64,000 nucleotides of DNA from Psilocybe azurescens (GCA_023853785.1 JAJIRX010000685.1:98451-162450); one strand, 5' to 3'; positions 34,650-47,398 are shown, numbered from the stretch's first letter. Program-made: numbers and translations. Notes: generated by a model from the sequence alone, not told the origin.

Positions 34650-37600
34650 ATGTCAAGTTCTGTGTCGGCCGACCTCCAGATATCCCCCAAGGCCTCTCCA
34701 GACTCTCCGGGAGTCACCTCTGAACCCGCAGAGCACTCCTCTGATGCCGCTAGTGTCCATAGCATGCCTGCTGTGCATGTAACAGCCCCATCGTCGCCTG
34801 TTGCTCGGGGTCCATCTCCGATATCATCCCATGCTGCCTTGCTTTCAACCAGGTCGCCATTACCCTCTCCTCTGCCTTCGCCTTCCAGGTCTAATACCAT
34901 GCAGTCGGAGGAGTCGTCAGTAAGTCAGCAACAAAGGAGGGCCAGGCATAGGTCTGCGATAGAGGTCTGCAGTTCTCCCGGTTCTTTATTTCACATTTTA
35001 CTTAATTCATTCCTCTCCGCAGCCCCGGTCTTCTAATAGACTTTCTGGCTTTTTAATAACCTTATGCATCGCCGAGAACCCATAGCTGCGCCTTCTCAGG
35101 AACCCATTCACGAAGGTCCTACTCAGCCTGAACCCACTGCGTCAAACTCAGAGCTTGTCTCTCGTTCATCCTCGCCTCAACCTACTCGCCCAGTTACTCC
35201 TCCTCCTTCACTTCCTGCACCCACTCTCTACGAACTTGGTCTGTCTCTTTCTGCCTTGACTTCAGATCTCTGTCCGTCACATTTTAGTACCCCACCGTCG
35301 AGTGGGGCCTTTCTTGCTCCACATTATCTACTTCTCTGCCATGCTCAAGGTCTAGATGTTTTGCCCCTGGTATCCCCCCCCGCACTGCAGCCATACGCCC
35401 TCGTGCGACGCGTGGCGTTCAAGAGTGTCGTCGTGATGGAGCAACGGGGCGTTCTGGTAGCTATCGCCGGAAGGCGTGATGGCGTGCGAGTATACGCACT
35501 TGAGGAGGTGAAAAAGGCCATTGAGTGGCGAATAGATGTCGAAGTCAGGCGAGAGCGCGACCGTAGCCGTCGGGAAAATGTCAAAAGGTGGCTCTACGTA
35601 ATGTGGATCTCGTTGACCCCCGCGATTCAGCTGAAAAAACACGGAAAGCTAGTCTATCCACTCCACCTCCAGGAGAATCGAATCGAATCCGTGCAAACCT
35701 CCTTCGGAAAAATTCTCATAATACACTACCAGTACCATCGTCGCCACCTCCTGTTCCACTCGTTCCTCGTTCAGCTACACCTAGAGCTCCTAAAAAGCGA
35801 ACAAAGCCATCAGTGCAAATACCTCCCAATATCACCTCGGTGCCTCCGGGACCCTCTGATCCTCCGCCATATGCTAGTCCATCCGAGACGGTGAACCCTG
35901 CTTTACAGAGCCGATCATCGTATATCTCGCTGAGGGCTAGGTCGAGAGGAGGCTCTGTGAGTAACGTTCTTGCCGCTGCCCCTACTCATCATCGTACAGC
36001 AGAGTCTTCAAGGGCACAGAATGATTCCAAGGCGGATTGGGCAGAATCGAGCGACGAGGAAGCAATTGATGTTGTCGCAGCGGGGTCCAGTGGGTCACAT
36101 CTAGACGAACGGACGAGTGCCACACTCTCCTCAAGTCGCGCTGTAACGTCACCCCAAATACAACCAAATGCCGTACAAACACTTCCAGTGCCCGTCCTAC
36201 CTCGCAATTCATCTAGCTCTGTCAGAAGAAATCGACCATCCAATCTCGACCTATCATTGACTCGATCGAACACTATACCACCACCGGAACCCTCACCAGC
36301 ACCAACGCTCATTACATTGAGACAGGCACTAGTCCATTCCCCTCCTTCTCTGGGTGAAAATACTCCCAATCCCGATACCCCATTCATAGAAGGAGACGAT
36401 GACGAGGAAGAAATCGAAGGTCATATCAGTCTTGCACAAGCCCTTATGGAAAGCCGCATACCTGATCTTCCACCCATTGGAACAATGCGTCCACAGGAAC
36501 CTATCATTCTGGCACCTTCCAGTCCGCCGTCGAGACCATCGGAAGATATCTTATCCCTTCCCCCCTGCCGATGGAACAAATTCAATCGGTCGCAGCAGTA
36601 GTTCTAATAATGCTGCTAGACGCCGGCGGCGATGGTCCATCATGATCAGCAGCCCAACGTCTGAAGTGGGACATAATTCACCTTCCACCGCGAACGTTCC
36701 ATCAATTGCGACAAGCGTCCGATCGTTGAACCGATTTTCACGGTCGCATTCATTCAGGTCTAGTAGCTCACACACACCTACACTTCGATCAGCAGTAGAA
36801 ACATTGCCACCAAATGCTTCGACCGCCACCTTACCAAACACAGCCACATCTACTATGCCTGACACTGCTTCTATACCTATCACCCCTCGTTCGGGTCGGT
36901 CTTCACGTTTTATTCCTCGTATTATTAGCAATGCCCTGAACAATAGAAGAAATAACGAGCGGTCACCAGCAAGACCAGCTACCCCTGTTGATGTGGGCGA
37001 TGGACTCAAGTGGACGCCTGGCACCAATCAATCTCCTCCGCCAAAACTAGAGTATGTAAAGCTTCCGGGGACGAAGGGCGCACTCTTCATCAAGGCTGTG
37101 GAGACGCCCAAGAAGAGGTTTGCTCTTTTTTTATTGGAAATTGGCCCCCTGCGTTGATGCTAACATCTTTTCAATCAGTTTTCTCGCTATCCTCTGTGGC
37201 GACAATGGTGAAAAGGTCGAATTGTTTGCCGGAACCTATCGCACTGCCCTTGGGTTGTCACGAACGTTTATCCTACCCGATTCACCTCGCTCTTTGGAGC
37301 TCCAGCTACAAGGAGATGACCTCGTCGAAGTCTTCCTAGTATTTGCCCAGAATGTTTTTGGTCTAGAGCCAGCTACAGTCAGAGTCCGCGAAGTAAGAAT
37401 TGGGCGAGCGGAGCGAAGAGCTGCAAGACGTCGTGCCCGAGAAAACAGACCTGGTGAACCAACTGCAACTGAACCGGAACCACTTGATGAAGAGACAAAC
37501 GTGAACGTTAACATCGGCATATCCGTTCCTGTTGCTTCTGCTGCTGAACCCGGTTCTGAGCGTTCCGGTAGTCCAACTCTTGTTGCCAGTGAACACCCTG

Positions 37601-38851
37601 GAGCCCAATCAGAACGGCTACAAACACCTGAACCTGCTAATCCATCTCCTACCCCACAATCCGAAGAACTTGTCATGCTAGCCACTGCCCAAATGGGCCC
37701 TTATACCACATTCCAGCAACTCAACTTCGCCCCTAATTTTCCACTGGCTTCTATCGCAGATGAATATATTATTCCTCCTACATACCCGTCTTTCTTGGAA
37801 TACAAGGCCGAGCATGAAACAGAGAGCGGTGCAACCTCTTCAAATCTCACTCAAACCCAATTTTCACCCCTGGCCTACCTGTGCCAACGCCAACTGCTCC
37901 ATCCAAATGGTACTACCGTGATCCCAAGAACGTTGTACATGGTAAGTTACTAAGCTATTGAATCGTGGAATTCGGATGTTGATAAAATTGCAGGTCCTTG
38001 GAAGTCATCATTGATGCAAGCATGGTATAAAGATGGTTTACTTCCGCCTGATCTGCCAGTCAGACGTGAGGAGGATACAGATTATGTTCTTTTGAAGGAC
38101 TTGCGTCTTCAAAGCGTTGATCCGACGCAACCGTTCCGTGTTGTTGCCCCTCTCTCAGACTCTTCTGGCCCTGCGCCAAAGGCCACTTTCACACCAGAAG
38201 GTGTTCTTCTCCGGCCAATATCTTTGTTAGAACAACCTCGACATTTTGGACCGCCGGCATTATTCTATTCTTCTCGGGGTGGCACCAGCACCTCAATTGT
38301 TGATGCCCGGGGTAGATCTGTTCTCAAAGGGAAATTCCTATGGAGTGCCGATGAAAGCGAGTCGACCAAAGCAGCACCGTCAAGCAAGATGGGAGACATT
38401 AAACGCCTGGAAGCGTTTGATGTAAGGAAAGGATCGGTACTTGTCGCGATGAGGCAAGGAGGTCTGGAAGCTGTCGCCCTGGGCGATGCTCTTCTTAATC
38501 CCGCTGACGAATCGCGGACAATCTTGCCGCACTATAATCCTCCGCTGAGTAACATCAATCGAAGAGAACCTTTCGTATGGAGGATCGGCACCCCCATTTT
38601 TCGTCCCAGTCCGGCAACCAGGGCGAGAAGGGCGTCACTACACCAGCCTTACAAGGGGGCAAAAGTCTAGCGTTGCTTTAATCAAAAACAACAGCTCAAG
38701 AACAGATGCGGTCTCGACCGACCCTGATGTGGATCCATTGGATGAAGTATTGTTTTTGGGACGGAAAGAGGACGATGTTTATTTCTGTGAAAGAAACGCC
38801 GTCTCCTTCAGGATCTTGAGACTATCACCTAGTACTTATGATGCACTATAA
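34650..38851 (+). CDS. large CNH-like (citron-homology) domain protein
   Basis: A protein of roughly 1,300 residues, mostly disordered, with pieces resembling a split CNH beta-propeller. Near the N-terminus are LYELGLSLSALTSDL, YLLLCHAQGLDVLPL and FKSVVVMEQRGVLVAIAGRR with DGVRVYALEEVKKAIEW, which are CNH-like blades. A long S/P/T-rich segment follows, then YVKLPGTKGALFIKAVETP, after an intron FLAILCGDNGEKVELFAGTY, and FILPDSPRSLELQLQGDD. A C-terminal part includes SIVDARGRSVLKGKFLW and LFLGRKEDDVYFCERN before TAA 38849. Several one-base corrections are needed (for example at a T5 run near 35052 and near 38665). I infer CNH from the blades only; partners are unknown. The start could also be 34608 or 34632. 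Confidence 0.6.
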
Positions 38852-39153
38852 CCAACATAACCTCCCCCCTACAACGACTACGCCTAAACGAACACGATGA
38901 TTTTTTCGGGTTTACTTCTTTATGTTATTGTCTGTATTTAATTTTTTACCCAACAGACCACAGCAATTTGGACGTCGATTACCCAGTAGTTTTTAGTACT
39001 TTATTTAACGACGTTGTAACGTACCCAACGATCTAAACCTGAAAGACATGAAATTCTACTAAACCAAGATCAAAATGCAAAAGAAGCCATGTTGAGTAGA
39101 ACCTTTGTCTAGATCACGGACATCGCGTCTGCACTGCATGACTGTCGACGTAT
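38852..39153. other. convergent 3' region, no gene seen
   Basis: About 300 bp of AT-rich sequence between the CNH-like stop and the acyl-CoA synthetase stop. Nothing beyond likely 3' UTRs is visible. Confidence 0.4.
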
Positions 39154-41867
39154 CTAAAGCTTTGCAACAATCTTTCGCAATTCAAGCTTCTGAATTTTGC
39201 CCGTCGATGTTTTCTGTATGGAAATCATAAACCTCAAGATCTCTAAGAACGTAAAAGGAGGCATACAGGTAATTCTGGGACAACTTCTACCCATTCAGGA
39301 CAGGCAAAACCAGGTAGCCTTGATTTGGCATGCTCCTTTAGATTCTTCTCGAAGACGTGGTGGCGTCCTCTCCAAGTCGATACATGCTGTGGGTGAAGAA
39401 CCACGAAGGCCATTGGTCGTTCTCCCCACTTGACATGGTTGCGAGCTACCACGCTGACTTCCAATACATGTGGGTGGCTCGAAAGCTCTGCAAATCAACC
39501 AGTCAGAATTTATTAATAGAGGAATATTAAATACCAACCTTGTTCGATAGCAAGCGATGAAGCGTTCTGTGTTGATTTCTGGTTTAGCACCGGTGACATG
39601 AGCAATAATTATTTTATTAACACGTACCTCTCCTCCAGATATGATGATGTCCTTGCTTCTATCCATAATTGCAATCGAGCCATCTGGATGCATAACAGCC
39701 AGATCGCCTGAGTGGAAGCTACCTCCAGAAAAGGCTTTCTTGGTGGCTTCTGGGTCACGGAAATACTAAAAGATACTGTCAAGTCGTTCCAGAAGAGCTT
39801 CACATAATACACTCCACCTCTTTCATGACGATGTTGCCCCTTGTCACAATCTCACCAACCGTCTTTCCATCTCGAGGGACATCAACCAAGGGGCTGACCA
39901 GATCTCCTTCAGGGGAAGCGAAGACTACCCGAGCTTCTTCGGCGGTCGCGAAAGCATGGCCTTGTCGCGCCATCAAGCGAGCTCGCTGGTCTGGAGGCAA
40001 GTCTGCCCACGACGGATGTGCATAATTGCGAGTGAAGGGGCCATATGTCTAAATTTCGATTAGTGTCTCCATAGGTAGTATCAACGACCCATGTCGGCTC
40101 ACTTCTCTACAAAGAAAGCAAGTAAACAAATTTGACCAGTGACCAGTCGATACCAGACAAAGATAGACAAACTGACGTTAAACCATACACATGCACCGGT
40201 TCGATTCCTATTTTCTGTAGTTCAGCGATAAGGTGGGCAGTTGGAGCTGCCCCGGCTTTGGTGACAAGTTTAGAGAAGGAAGGTTCAAGTGCGTAAACAA
40301 CAATCATATGTACCTATTATAGCAGTGACTGGTTGAGGGGTTTCTGTGCTTTCGGGTCATTAACAATTCCGATCTATTCATTATGTCAGCGAGTTTGAAA
40401 ATAAAGGAAGACGACGTACTTACCTGAACCGTTGGAGCGGCGCAATAGTGCGTGACCCCTGAATGAAGAAAGTGGTTCCATATTTGTGTATAATTCACCG
40501 TCCGTAAAGTAACCTAACAAATGTTGTGTGCCTCGGTGAGTTCCAACCTTCTAATAACGTCGTAGCTCGATGAACCGGTGCCAATACCTGTTTCACGAAT
40601 GAGAAGACATTTGCCCAGGGGAATGTCCAGCCAGCGGCGTGAAACATTGGCAAAATCCTGTCAAAACTCCAGCTTAGTAAACGACTACAAAAACACTGAA
40701 AGGTCTTTAATCTACCACAGATACGTAGAATGCTGATTCATGCTTCGAGAATATATATCAGCTTTTCTGGAAACCTTCGAATGAAACCACTCACCGTCCC
40801 TCGAAAGCGTTTGCAATCGCAGCAAGATAGGAACCTGTTATAATATTTAATAATGACCATATGCTAACTGAGCATGTTTAGGACCTCTGAGGGTAGTAAT
40901 GACACCTTTTGGCTTATTGCAGCTGCAGGTTAGTACACAATGTTCGGTTTATATCTGTTAAGCTACTAACTCGTCCAGTAGTCCCAGATCTGAATGACAA
41001 TTGAGTTCCGTTATGCAGATATACGCACGAGAAACTCACGTGTAACACAGAACTGCAGGAGCATTCTCATCGACTTCAGGTTCCAAACCTGGCCAACCTC
41101 TTTCATTACTGAAATGCCTTCCTGAATTCAGGAAGTCTTCATATGGGTCTCCAGATCGACCAGTGTCGTTCGATACCACAATAGGTACCTTGACACCGGT
41201 AACAAGACTCTTATATTCGTGATCGACGAGTAGCAGAGTGCATTGACTGTGTTCAATGATGTATGCTACTTCTGATGGTTTGAGGCGAGTATTGATTGGG
41301 GTGATGACCGCTCGAGCCGCAATGACTGCGTGATGTGCGTCTGAAAACTGTCAATACAGGTATGATGGATATTTAATAAGGTAAAGCACCTGCTATTAGA
41401 GGACTAACATCACTCAGCAATAGAAAAGATCCCATAACTGAACACCAACATACCAATTGGGGGCAATGACACCAACACGATCGCCTGGTTTGACACCAGC
41501 TCTGATCAATGCATATGCGAGGTTTTGTACGCGTTGCGCCCTGCGAGTCAGATATTCTAGTTAGAATAGGAGCAGTTGACGGTATATAAAGTCGCACCAA
41601 ACTGAGAATGTGTACACGACTGGATGCTCAACGTCTGTGTGAACCAACGCGACTTTGTCAGGGTATATTTGAGCAGCCCGCAAGATAAATGCCAACGGAT
41701 TCTATATTGCGGCAAATCAGCCTTTACTGTCCTAACTATGGCGGTCACCGAGCATATTTCAATACCAAAGGATGATAATTGGTTTGAAGGCTAGTAGGCA
41801 GTGGTTTGAGTCTCAGCCAAACGTCTGAGGGTGGAATGCTAGCAGGAGTAGGGTTGAAATGTGACAT
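39154..41867 (-). CDS. AMP-dependent acyl-CoA synthetase
   Basis: ANL-superfamily enzyme that activates a carboxylic acid to acyl-AMP and then acyl-CoA; it resembles medium-chain or Pcs60-like synthetases. The start at 41867 gives MSHFNPTPASIPPSD. Motifs in order on the minus strand: NLAYALIRAGVKPGDRVG, TPINTRLKPSEVAYI, the P-loop SGTTGR joined by an intron to PKGVITTLRG, LPMFHAAGWTFPW, TRGNIVMKEV, SFHSGDLAVMHPDG, DRSKDIIISGGE, and the C-terminal KTSTGKIQKLELRK with the catalytic A10 lysine. TAG at 39154-39156. It is split into more than ten exons; some one-base corrections are probable in the 41.4-41.8 kb part. No peroxisomal PTS1 is present (it ends VAKL), though a near-match cannot be ruled out functionally. 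Substrate unknown. Confidence 0.85.
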
Positions 41868-42037
41868 AGTAGCGGATAAAAGGGGAGGTTGAGGAGATCA
41901 TTCAGCTACGACTTTTATAGATCAAACTCATGCATGAGAACTTGGTTTATTCGCCTGGGCCCCTAACGCCATCCGGTTCCCCACGCCATCACCCCGCATT
42001 CTTATTTAATCACTTGGCAGAGCAAAGGCGTCCTTTG

Positions 42038-42107
42038 CTGTTCGGTATATATCCATTAAAGGCAAATAAATTAAAGGTCTGTTCGGATCCTGTTCGGTAT
42101 CCATTAA
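42038..42107. repeat. short direct repeats CTGTTCGGTAT...CCATTAA
   Basis: The pattern CTGTTCGGTAT followed closely by CCATTAA occurs at 42038-42059 (with a 4-base ATAT spacer) and again at 42090-42107 without the spacer; a further partial copy CTGTTCGGA starts near 42079. These are seen directly. Their origin is unknown. Confidence 0.5.
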
Positions 42108-42179
42108 GTACTCGCGATGAATATGAAGGTGTACAGTTGAACCCCGCTTAATCCATACCTCTCGGTGGACGGCATGAGC

Positions 42180-42306
42180 TATAGGTTATTGGAGGTTATG
42201 GGTTATGGGTTTTGAGAGGTGACTTTTAGTGGGAAATAACAAATTGGATCCCTCCAAAAGGTATGGGTTTATGGGGGACTATGGGTTATGAGAGGTATGG
42301 GTTAAG
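42180..42306 (+). repeat. degenerate TATGGGTT repeat block
   Basis: At least five copies of TATGGGTT or close variants, interspersed with GAGAGGT(A), lie within 130 bp. They are G/T-rich on one strand and reminiscent of, but not identical to, the fungal telomere unit TTAGGG. The block lies in the gene-poor island. Confidence 0.55.
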
Positions 42307-43203
42307 ATTTGATGGCAATCGGATTACTCAGGATGACTCCGACGGTTGCCAAATCGAGTAGCACTGTCACGCACGTAGGTAGGTGTACAAATGTCGTGGA
42401 GATGAGTATCAAGCCAGTCGTGACCACCTGTGACGACTTGGTCCGAATAATCATCAAAGCTATATGCATTCTTCATATTAATAATTAAACCAAATAATGG
42501 ATACCAAACAGTCCCTAAGTATTGGTCTCGTTTGAAACACAATGACCACATTGTCTAAATATCATGAAAAGTCCTAGGCTTATTCAAAAGCTGATTTACT
42601 TAATATAAACTTCTCTATGTGGAGCTCTGAAGTTGTTCTACCAAGCTGTTTCTTTCCTGACTTGTCCCATTGAACTTGTCCAGTGCAGTCCAGTTTTGGT
42701 TATGCCACAATTATTCCACTATCTTTCCCTCCAGGGTGTCTTTGTTGTTCTGGCCAGATGGGTGTTGACCTCTCGTCATGTAAGTCAAGATATGGCACAA
42801 CAATCCAAATAGCCCTTGATTTTCTTATGATGATAAACCCTGGAGACAAAGACAAGTCTCATTTGAATCCACATGTCACTTTCATTTCTGCATATACAGT
42901 GTTCTTGAAGGATAGAGAACCAAGCTAACAGCCCAAGCTGCATTGGTATTATGATCAGACTATGGCACTCTCGACTGCTCCTGCATCGAGAAAGAAGTTG
43001 CGGCTGTTAATCTGGAGAGACACTCCACTGTTATTATCCTTTGTCAACATTCCTGCTTTGGGAAGCACTGCTGGTGTCAGTGTTCCATTTGAATGTCCTG
43101 CTGTCTTTCAGGATGTGATCACGGTCGAGATTGATGACAGTGTATATGTGACTTGCGACCAGCTGCGATAATTCTATGGTGATAGTCTGTAGCCTACATA
43201 AAT

Positions 43204-43258
43204 GATCAAGTTCCAATTTTCAGATGGGTGTATACTTTGAGAGATAAAATAATTGTAA
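43204..43258 (+). repeat. diverged dispersed repeat, copy A
   Basis: Begins GATCAAGTTCCAATTT and ends GAGAGATAAAATAATTGTAA; the same order of words recurs at 43901-43948 with small indels, so the two are diverged copies in direct orientation about 0.7 kb apart. Confidence 0.5.
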
Positions 43259-43900
43259 GGTAGAGGACATCAGGAACCCCATAGCCTTACATAATCAAAA
43301 AGGCCTCAACTGGCGGCCTCAAACTCTTGCACATCGAAACACTCAGCACTAAAATAACACCATAGGAGTATGCAGAATGGATGTAGCTAAAGTTCTATGG
43401 AAATATATTTTCTCAAAACTTAGAAGGTCTTGAGATTTTGACAGTCAAAATTTTTCACCCAAAAAGTCGCCAAATGTCTCAATTGTTTACGTAGGAACGA
43501 AGGAAAAAAAAACAAAATCACATCCCCAACATTTGGCCGCTTATATAATCATACACGTGACTGCCTACTGCAGGATAGGAGAGGGATACAGTGCTGAAAA
43601 AACTAAAAATGCGTCCAAAAACACTCTCTATTCGGTCCTATCTATGAGTTGACAATATAACCTTAACAACCCTATTAAAACCAAAAAAATAAGCATCTAT
43701 TAAAGATGCACAGTTTGTCAAGTGCTGTGGCTGTGTAGACAAACAGGAAGTACAATGGTCATAGGTGCCTTCCTCCTGATATTCTTGCCAACTTGTAGAA
43801 AGAAATTGAAAAGAAGTATGGTGGAGCAAAGTAGAAAGGCATAAAAACACAAAATTGTGCTTTTTCCAACCAATATTTGGCTGCTCTTGGCGCTTACTAA

Positions 43901-43948
43901 GATCAAGTTGCAATTTAGTATGGGTTCCTGAGAGATAAATAATTGTAA
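43901..43948 (+). repeat. diverged dispersed repeat, copy B
   Basis: Begins GATCAAGTTGCAATTT and ends GAGAGATAAATAATTGTAA. It pairs with copy A at 43204-43258. The spacing and direct orientation are compatible with a decayed element with terminal direct repeats, or with a simple local duplication. Confidence 0.5.
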
Positions 43949-44103
43949 CCACGTTGGTTGGCACATGTGTGTGATGCTTACATGATACTGACAATGACAG
44001 GGGAGTGGCCACTGCCTCCCATCAGTCACAAGGTTGCGACAACTCCTTCTCCTTCCTAACCTTTTCGTTTCTTTACATATCCTCTGCAATTTATCCTTTT
44101 ATC

Positions 44104-45128
44104 ATGGTGGATACAGCTTCTGGATCAGCGGACAAGTCTGTGCAGGTCAAATTGGTTCTTCTAGGTTAGTCCCATCCGCTCCGACCTTCTCCTTCCAAGT
44201 GGAGGTGACACATTGTTTAATTCTTAACGTATCACGTACTCCAGGTGAAGCTGCTGTGGGCAAATCTTCGGTCGTTCTCCGCTTTGTACGCATATACGCT
44301 CTGTTATTGCTGCCCACGACGCTCAACCACTTTCATCCCTAGGTTTCCGATGAATTTCAACCGAACAAAGAGCCCACCATCGGCGCTGCATTCCTAACGC
44401 AGAAATGTCGTTTGGAAGACCGAATCTTAAGATATGAGATCTGGGATACAGCAGGTCAAGAGCGATTCCATTCCTTGGCTGTGAGTGGTCGTTGGCATCA
44501 TACCTGTATTATATTCATATCCATATTTTTCTTGGGTAGCCTATGTACTATCGCAATGCTCAGGCAGCTGTCGTTGTATACGACGTTACCAAAGCCAGTA
44601 GCTTAGAGAAAGCGAAATCGTGGGTTAAAGAGTTGCAACGCCAGGCTAATCCCAATATCGTGATCGCACTGGCCGGAAACAAGGTTGACCTTGTACAATC
44701 CTCTGCGTCTTCAACCTCCGCAGCATCACCTCCCGAGTCAGAAGATGAAGCTGACGATGCAACTGCGACACCTGGAGAGACCACAGGGACAGGCAGTGGA
44801 GAACCTGAAAGTTTGCGTCAGGTTCCTCGCGAAGAGGCCCAGGCATATGCCACAGAGGCAGGCTTACTATTCTTCGAGACCAGCGCTAAGACCGGCGAAG
44901 GTATCGTCGACATTTTACTGAAATTGGTAGGTACCAGTGTTACTCTATGTATTACCTACTGACTTTTTTTATATAGCCAAGAAAATCCCCATTGAGCATA
45001 TATTGGCTGCCACTCGCGGCAACGGAGGACGCCCAGGTGCAAGCGGCAGTCGAACAGAAGGTACACGGCAGCCAGGTGTAAACCTCGAAGAAGACCCGGC
45101 AAAGGCAAAGGATGCTTGCAACTGTTAA
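44104..45128 (+). CDS. YPT5: Rab5-type small GTPase (Ypt5/Vps21)
   Basis: Early-endosome Rab GTPase. ATG 44104 gives [14 protein letters not shown], followed by VKLVLLG and, after an intron, [13 protein letters not shown] (P-loop), [17 protein letters not shown] (switch I), [16 protein letters not shown] (switch II), [23 protein letters not shown] (guanine specificity) and ETSAKTGEG (G5). An acidic Ser/Pro-rich insert of about 40 residues separates NKVDL from [19 protein letters not shown]. The C-terminus is KAKDACNC, giving cysteines for geranylgeranylation. One frame correction is needed at a T4 run (44923-44926), where VDI should continue FTEI before the last intron and AKKIPIEHI. Introns lie near 44166-44244, 44286-44342, 44480-44540 and 44929-44977. 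Confidence 0.93.
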
Positions 45129-45344
45129 AGCATGTTCGTCCCCCTGCTTCAACATTCGACAGCCGTCGATTTACCTTATGATTTTTATGTCTTCCTATGC
45201 TGCTTTCTCCACAGACCATTTCCTAGCACCGTATCCATTTGTAATACTTTTCTTAAATATATCACTTAGAATTATGGATAGTCTTTCAAAACTTGAGGAT
45301 GGTACATGATACATTGTCTATAAACATTTATCAAGAAAGAGAGA

Positions 45345-47398
45345 TTAGTCGGCGTAAGGAGGAGGTCTCATTACTTGGTCATTTTCACCTACACGATGGC
45401 TTTCCGCGTTCAGATAAGGTGGAGGGGCATGCCCATGGGATGCTTGCGTTTCACGAGGGGGCAATGTGGGAGTCGAAGCTTGTAATCTCAACGGTGGATC
45501 GCCTTGATGATAGGAAGTGTTTAATGGAGACGACGCCCGACTGGGAGACGTTTGATGGACTACACCAGGTGATCTGAATTCAGAGTCGATAGATGGCGGT
45601 GGATCAGATGGATCATCCATGGCGGGAGGTGGAGGTGGAGGTGGATTCTCTTCGGCGTGTACCGTTTCCTCTATCTGATCAAGAACTATGCCCAGCGCCT
45701 CAATGGCCACATGTCCTGGTTGATCAGTCAGGGCGGTCAGATCTGTGTCTCTGGAAGCCATTTCCAAGGTTGGCGGAGGCGTCGACGACCTTTGCATGTC
45801 ATCTGTATGTCCATCAAATTGTTGATCTGACGAAAAACCAAAAATTGTTCCTTCACCCGGGATGGTGCGAAGCAGCGGGACATCACTCAGAGTAGCATTT
45901 GAATCTGGAAGGATGATTTCACTCTCTGACTCTTGAAACGTTGGCAAACGAGAAGATGAAGAAGATTCAAAGGACGATACAAAAAAGGAGGTGGTGCATC
46001 ACGCTCCTCGAAGGGAGGGGGCGCTCCAGAAGAGTGCATACTAGGACCGGCCTCCCCTTCTGAGTAATGAGGAATAGATGGATCGCTTTCTTCCTCTCGT
46101 ACGGTTCTCGCGGGCGGGCGGTCATGCTTCTTTTGGTAAGCTTCATCCAATGATTGCGATACCTCTGGAAGGGGTGCGGGTGGTGCGAGGATGGTCACAG
46201 GGATTTGTAGAGTAGATATTCGCTCTGTCTGATTTGATGTATCGACAAAAGACACGTGGACCTTAATGTGGAATAAAACCGAGTGCAAGAGTGTTGTCTG
46301 AGTTACGAGAGGGCATTCCGTATCGCTATCCATGCGACCCAGATTGGTTTGCGAATCTGAAGGAGTGACGGAGGAATTCTGGTGCAACACAAACCGTAAC
46401 TGAATGGGACGAGAGGAGTGAAAGCGGCAAGACGCGCCAGAGCGCGCGATTACAACTCTATATGACGAACCTAGAAATAGAGGAGAAAGAGACGTTTTGG
46501 AAGAAGAAGCAAGGGGCTGGTGTTGTTCGCGAGCATCGCCTGAATTCAGAAACGACGAACTTCCCTGCTGTTGATCTAGATCCTCCACTGCGGTTTCGGT
46601 GTCTGGGTCTGGGTCGTCCTCATTGAAATGTTCCCGTTTGACTTTGACGACTCGGACTAGTTCAGCGCGAACGTTTCGGAGCCTCAAACCTTTGTCGACA
46701 ACAGTCTCTCTGGTCGGAGGCGGTACTGTTACATAGAGTGGGATCGCCTCTCCCGATGTAAATGTGTCGCGAGGAAGTTGCACTTCAACGCGCGTAGGAT
46801 CCTCGAGAGCATGTTCTTCCGGCGAGGAATATAATGCAGAACTATGCGAAGAGTACCGACGGGTATGGACAGTAAGACCTTTGGTAAGAATCGAGGAACG
46901 TCCGTCCAGGGGTGCAAAGATGCAGTCAAGGTATGTCCCAGAAATGAATGCGGTGTTTGGATCGACTGCGGTGTGTCTGGCGACAGTGGTATTGCGAATG
47001 GTATAGACGATGGAAAGGAAAGATGGGGACTAGCCAGCTTTGAATACAATTCAATTTCCGTGGTTGAGAGTTCTATTTCATTCTGATATGCACTTTCAAA
47101 GGAACGCAGGGAGATGGTACTTCGAAAAGCAAATGAAATTGAGCGCTGAAGATTACTCGGGGGTCAATCAACTCACACACGTCCCCAATGATCAGTATCA
47201 ACACCTTTCAGTTGTAGTTCTCCTTCAATTGCTGCATGCTCCCCTCGGCTCCCAAAAGCCTTTCTGGAAGTTGACAGCATCTGCTGTTGGAATTATAAGG
47301 ATCTGGGGTTCTGACAACATGTCATGTCGAATTTGAGAATCGACAGAATCCACTGGATCTTGTTGGGTATAAATTGGTGGTGGGATGTGCTCTGACAT
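45345..47398 (-). CDS. arrestin-like protein with C-terminal PPxY motifs
   Basis: A fungal alpha-arrestin-like adaptor, expected to recruit a Rsp5-type HECT ubiquitin ligase to plasma-membrane cargo. The N-terminus MSEHIPPPIYTQQDP at 47398 is followed by arrestin-fold sequence (GEHAAIEGELQLKGVD, DPRVIFSAQFHLLFEVP, FLGHTLTASLHPW). The second half includes VQLPRDTFTSGEAIPLYVTV, LRNVRAELVRVVKVKRE, RPIQLRFVLHQ and LLHSVLFHIKVHVSFVDT. A disordered P-rich tail carries HAPPPYLNAE and ends RPPPYAD, two PPxY motifs that bind WW domains. Several one-base breaks are needed in the 46.0-47.4 kb part (for example near 47255 and 45985). Stop at 45345. The PY motifs are seen directly; the cargo is unknown. 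Confidence 0.75.

Larger units (their letters stand above)
41868..44103. other. gene-poor, repeat-bearing island
   Basis: About 2.2 kb without a supported gene between the acyl-CoA synthetase and Rab5. Short frames such as 42683-42928 (+) and 43638-44012 (-) show no domain. The stretch holds TATGGGTT-like repeats, short CTGTTCGGTAT direct repeats and a diverged pair of about 50-bp repeats, all listed separately. It could be the eroded remains of a mobile element. Confidence 0.5.

Noticed and set aside
40190..40210. GGTTCGATTCC, a match to a tRNA B-box
   Set aside because: It lies inside an acyl-CoA synthetase exon and no A-box or cloverleaf can be built around it.
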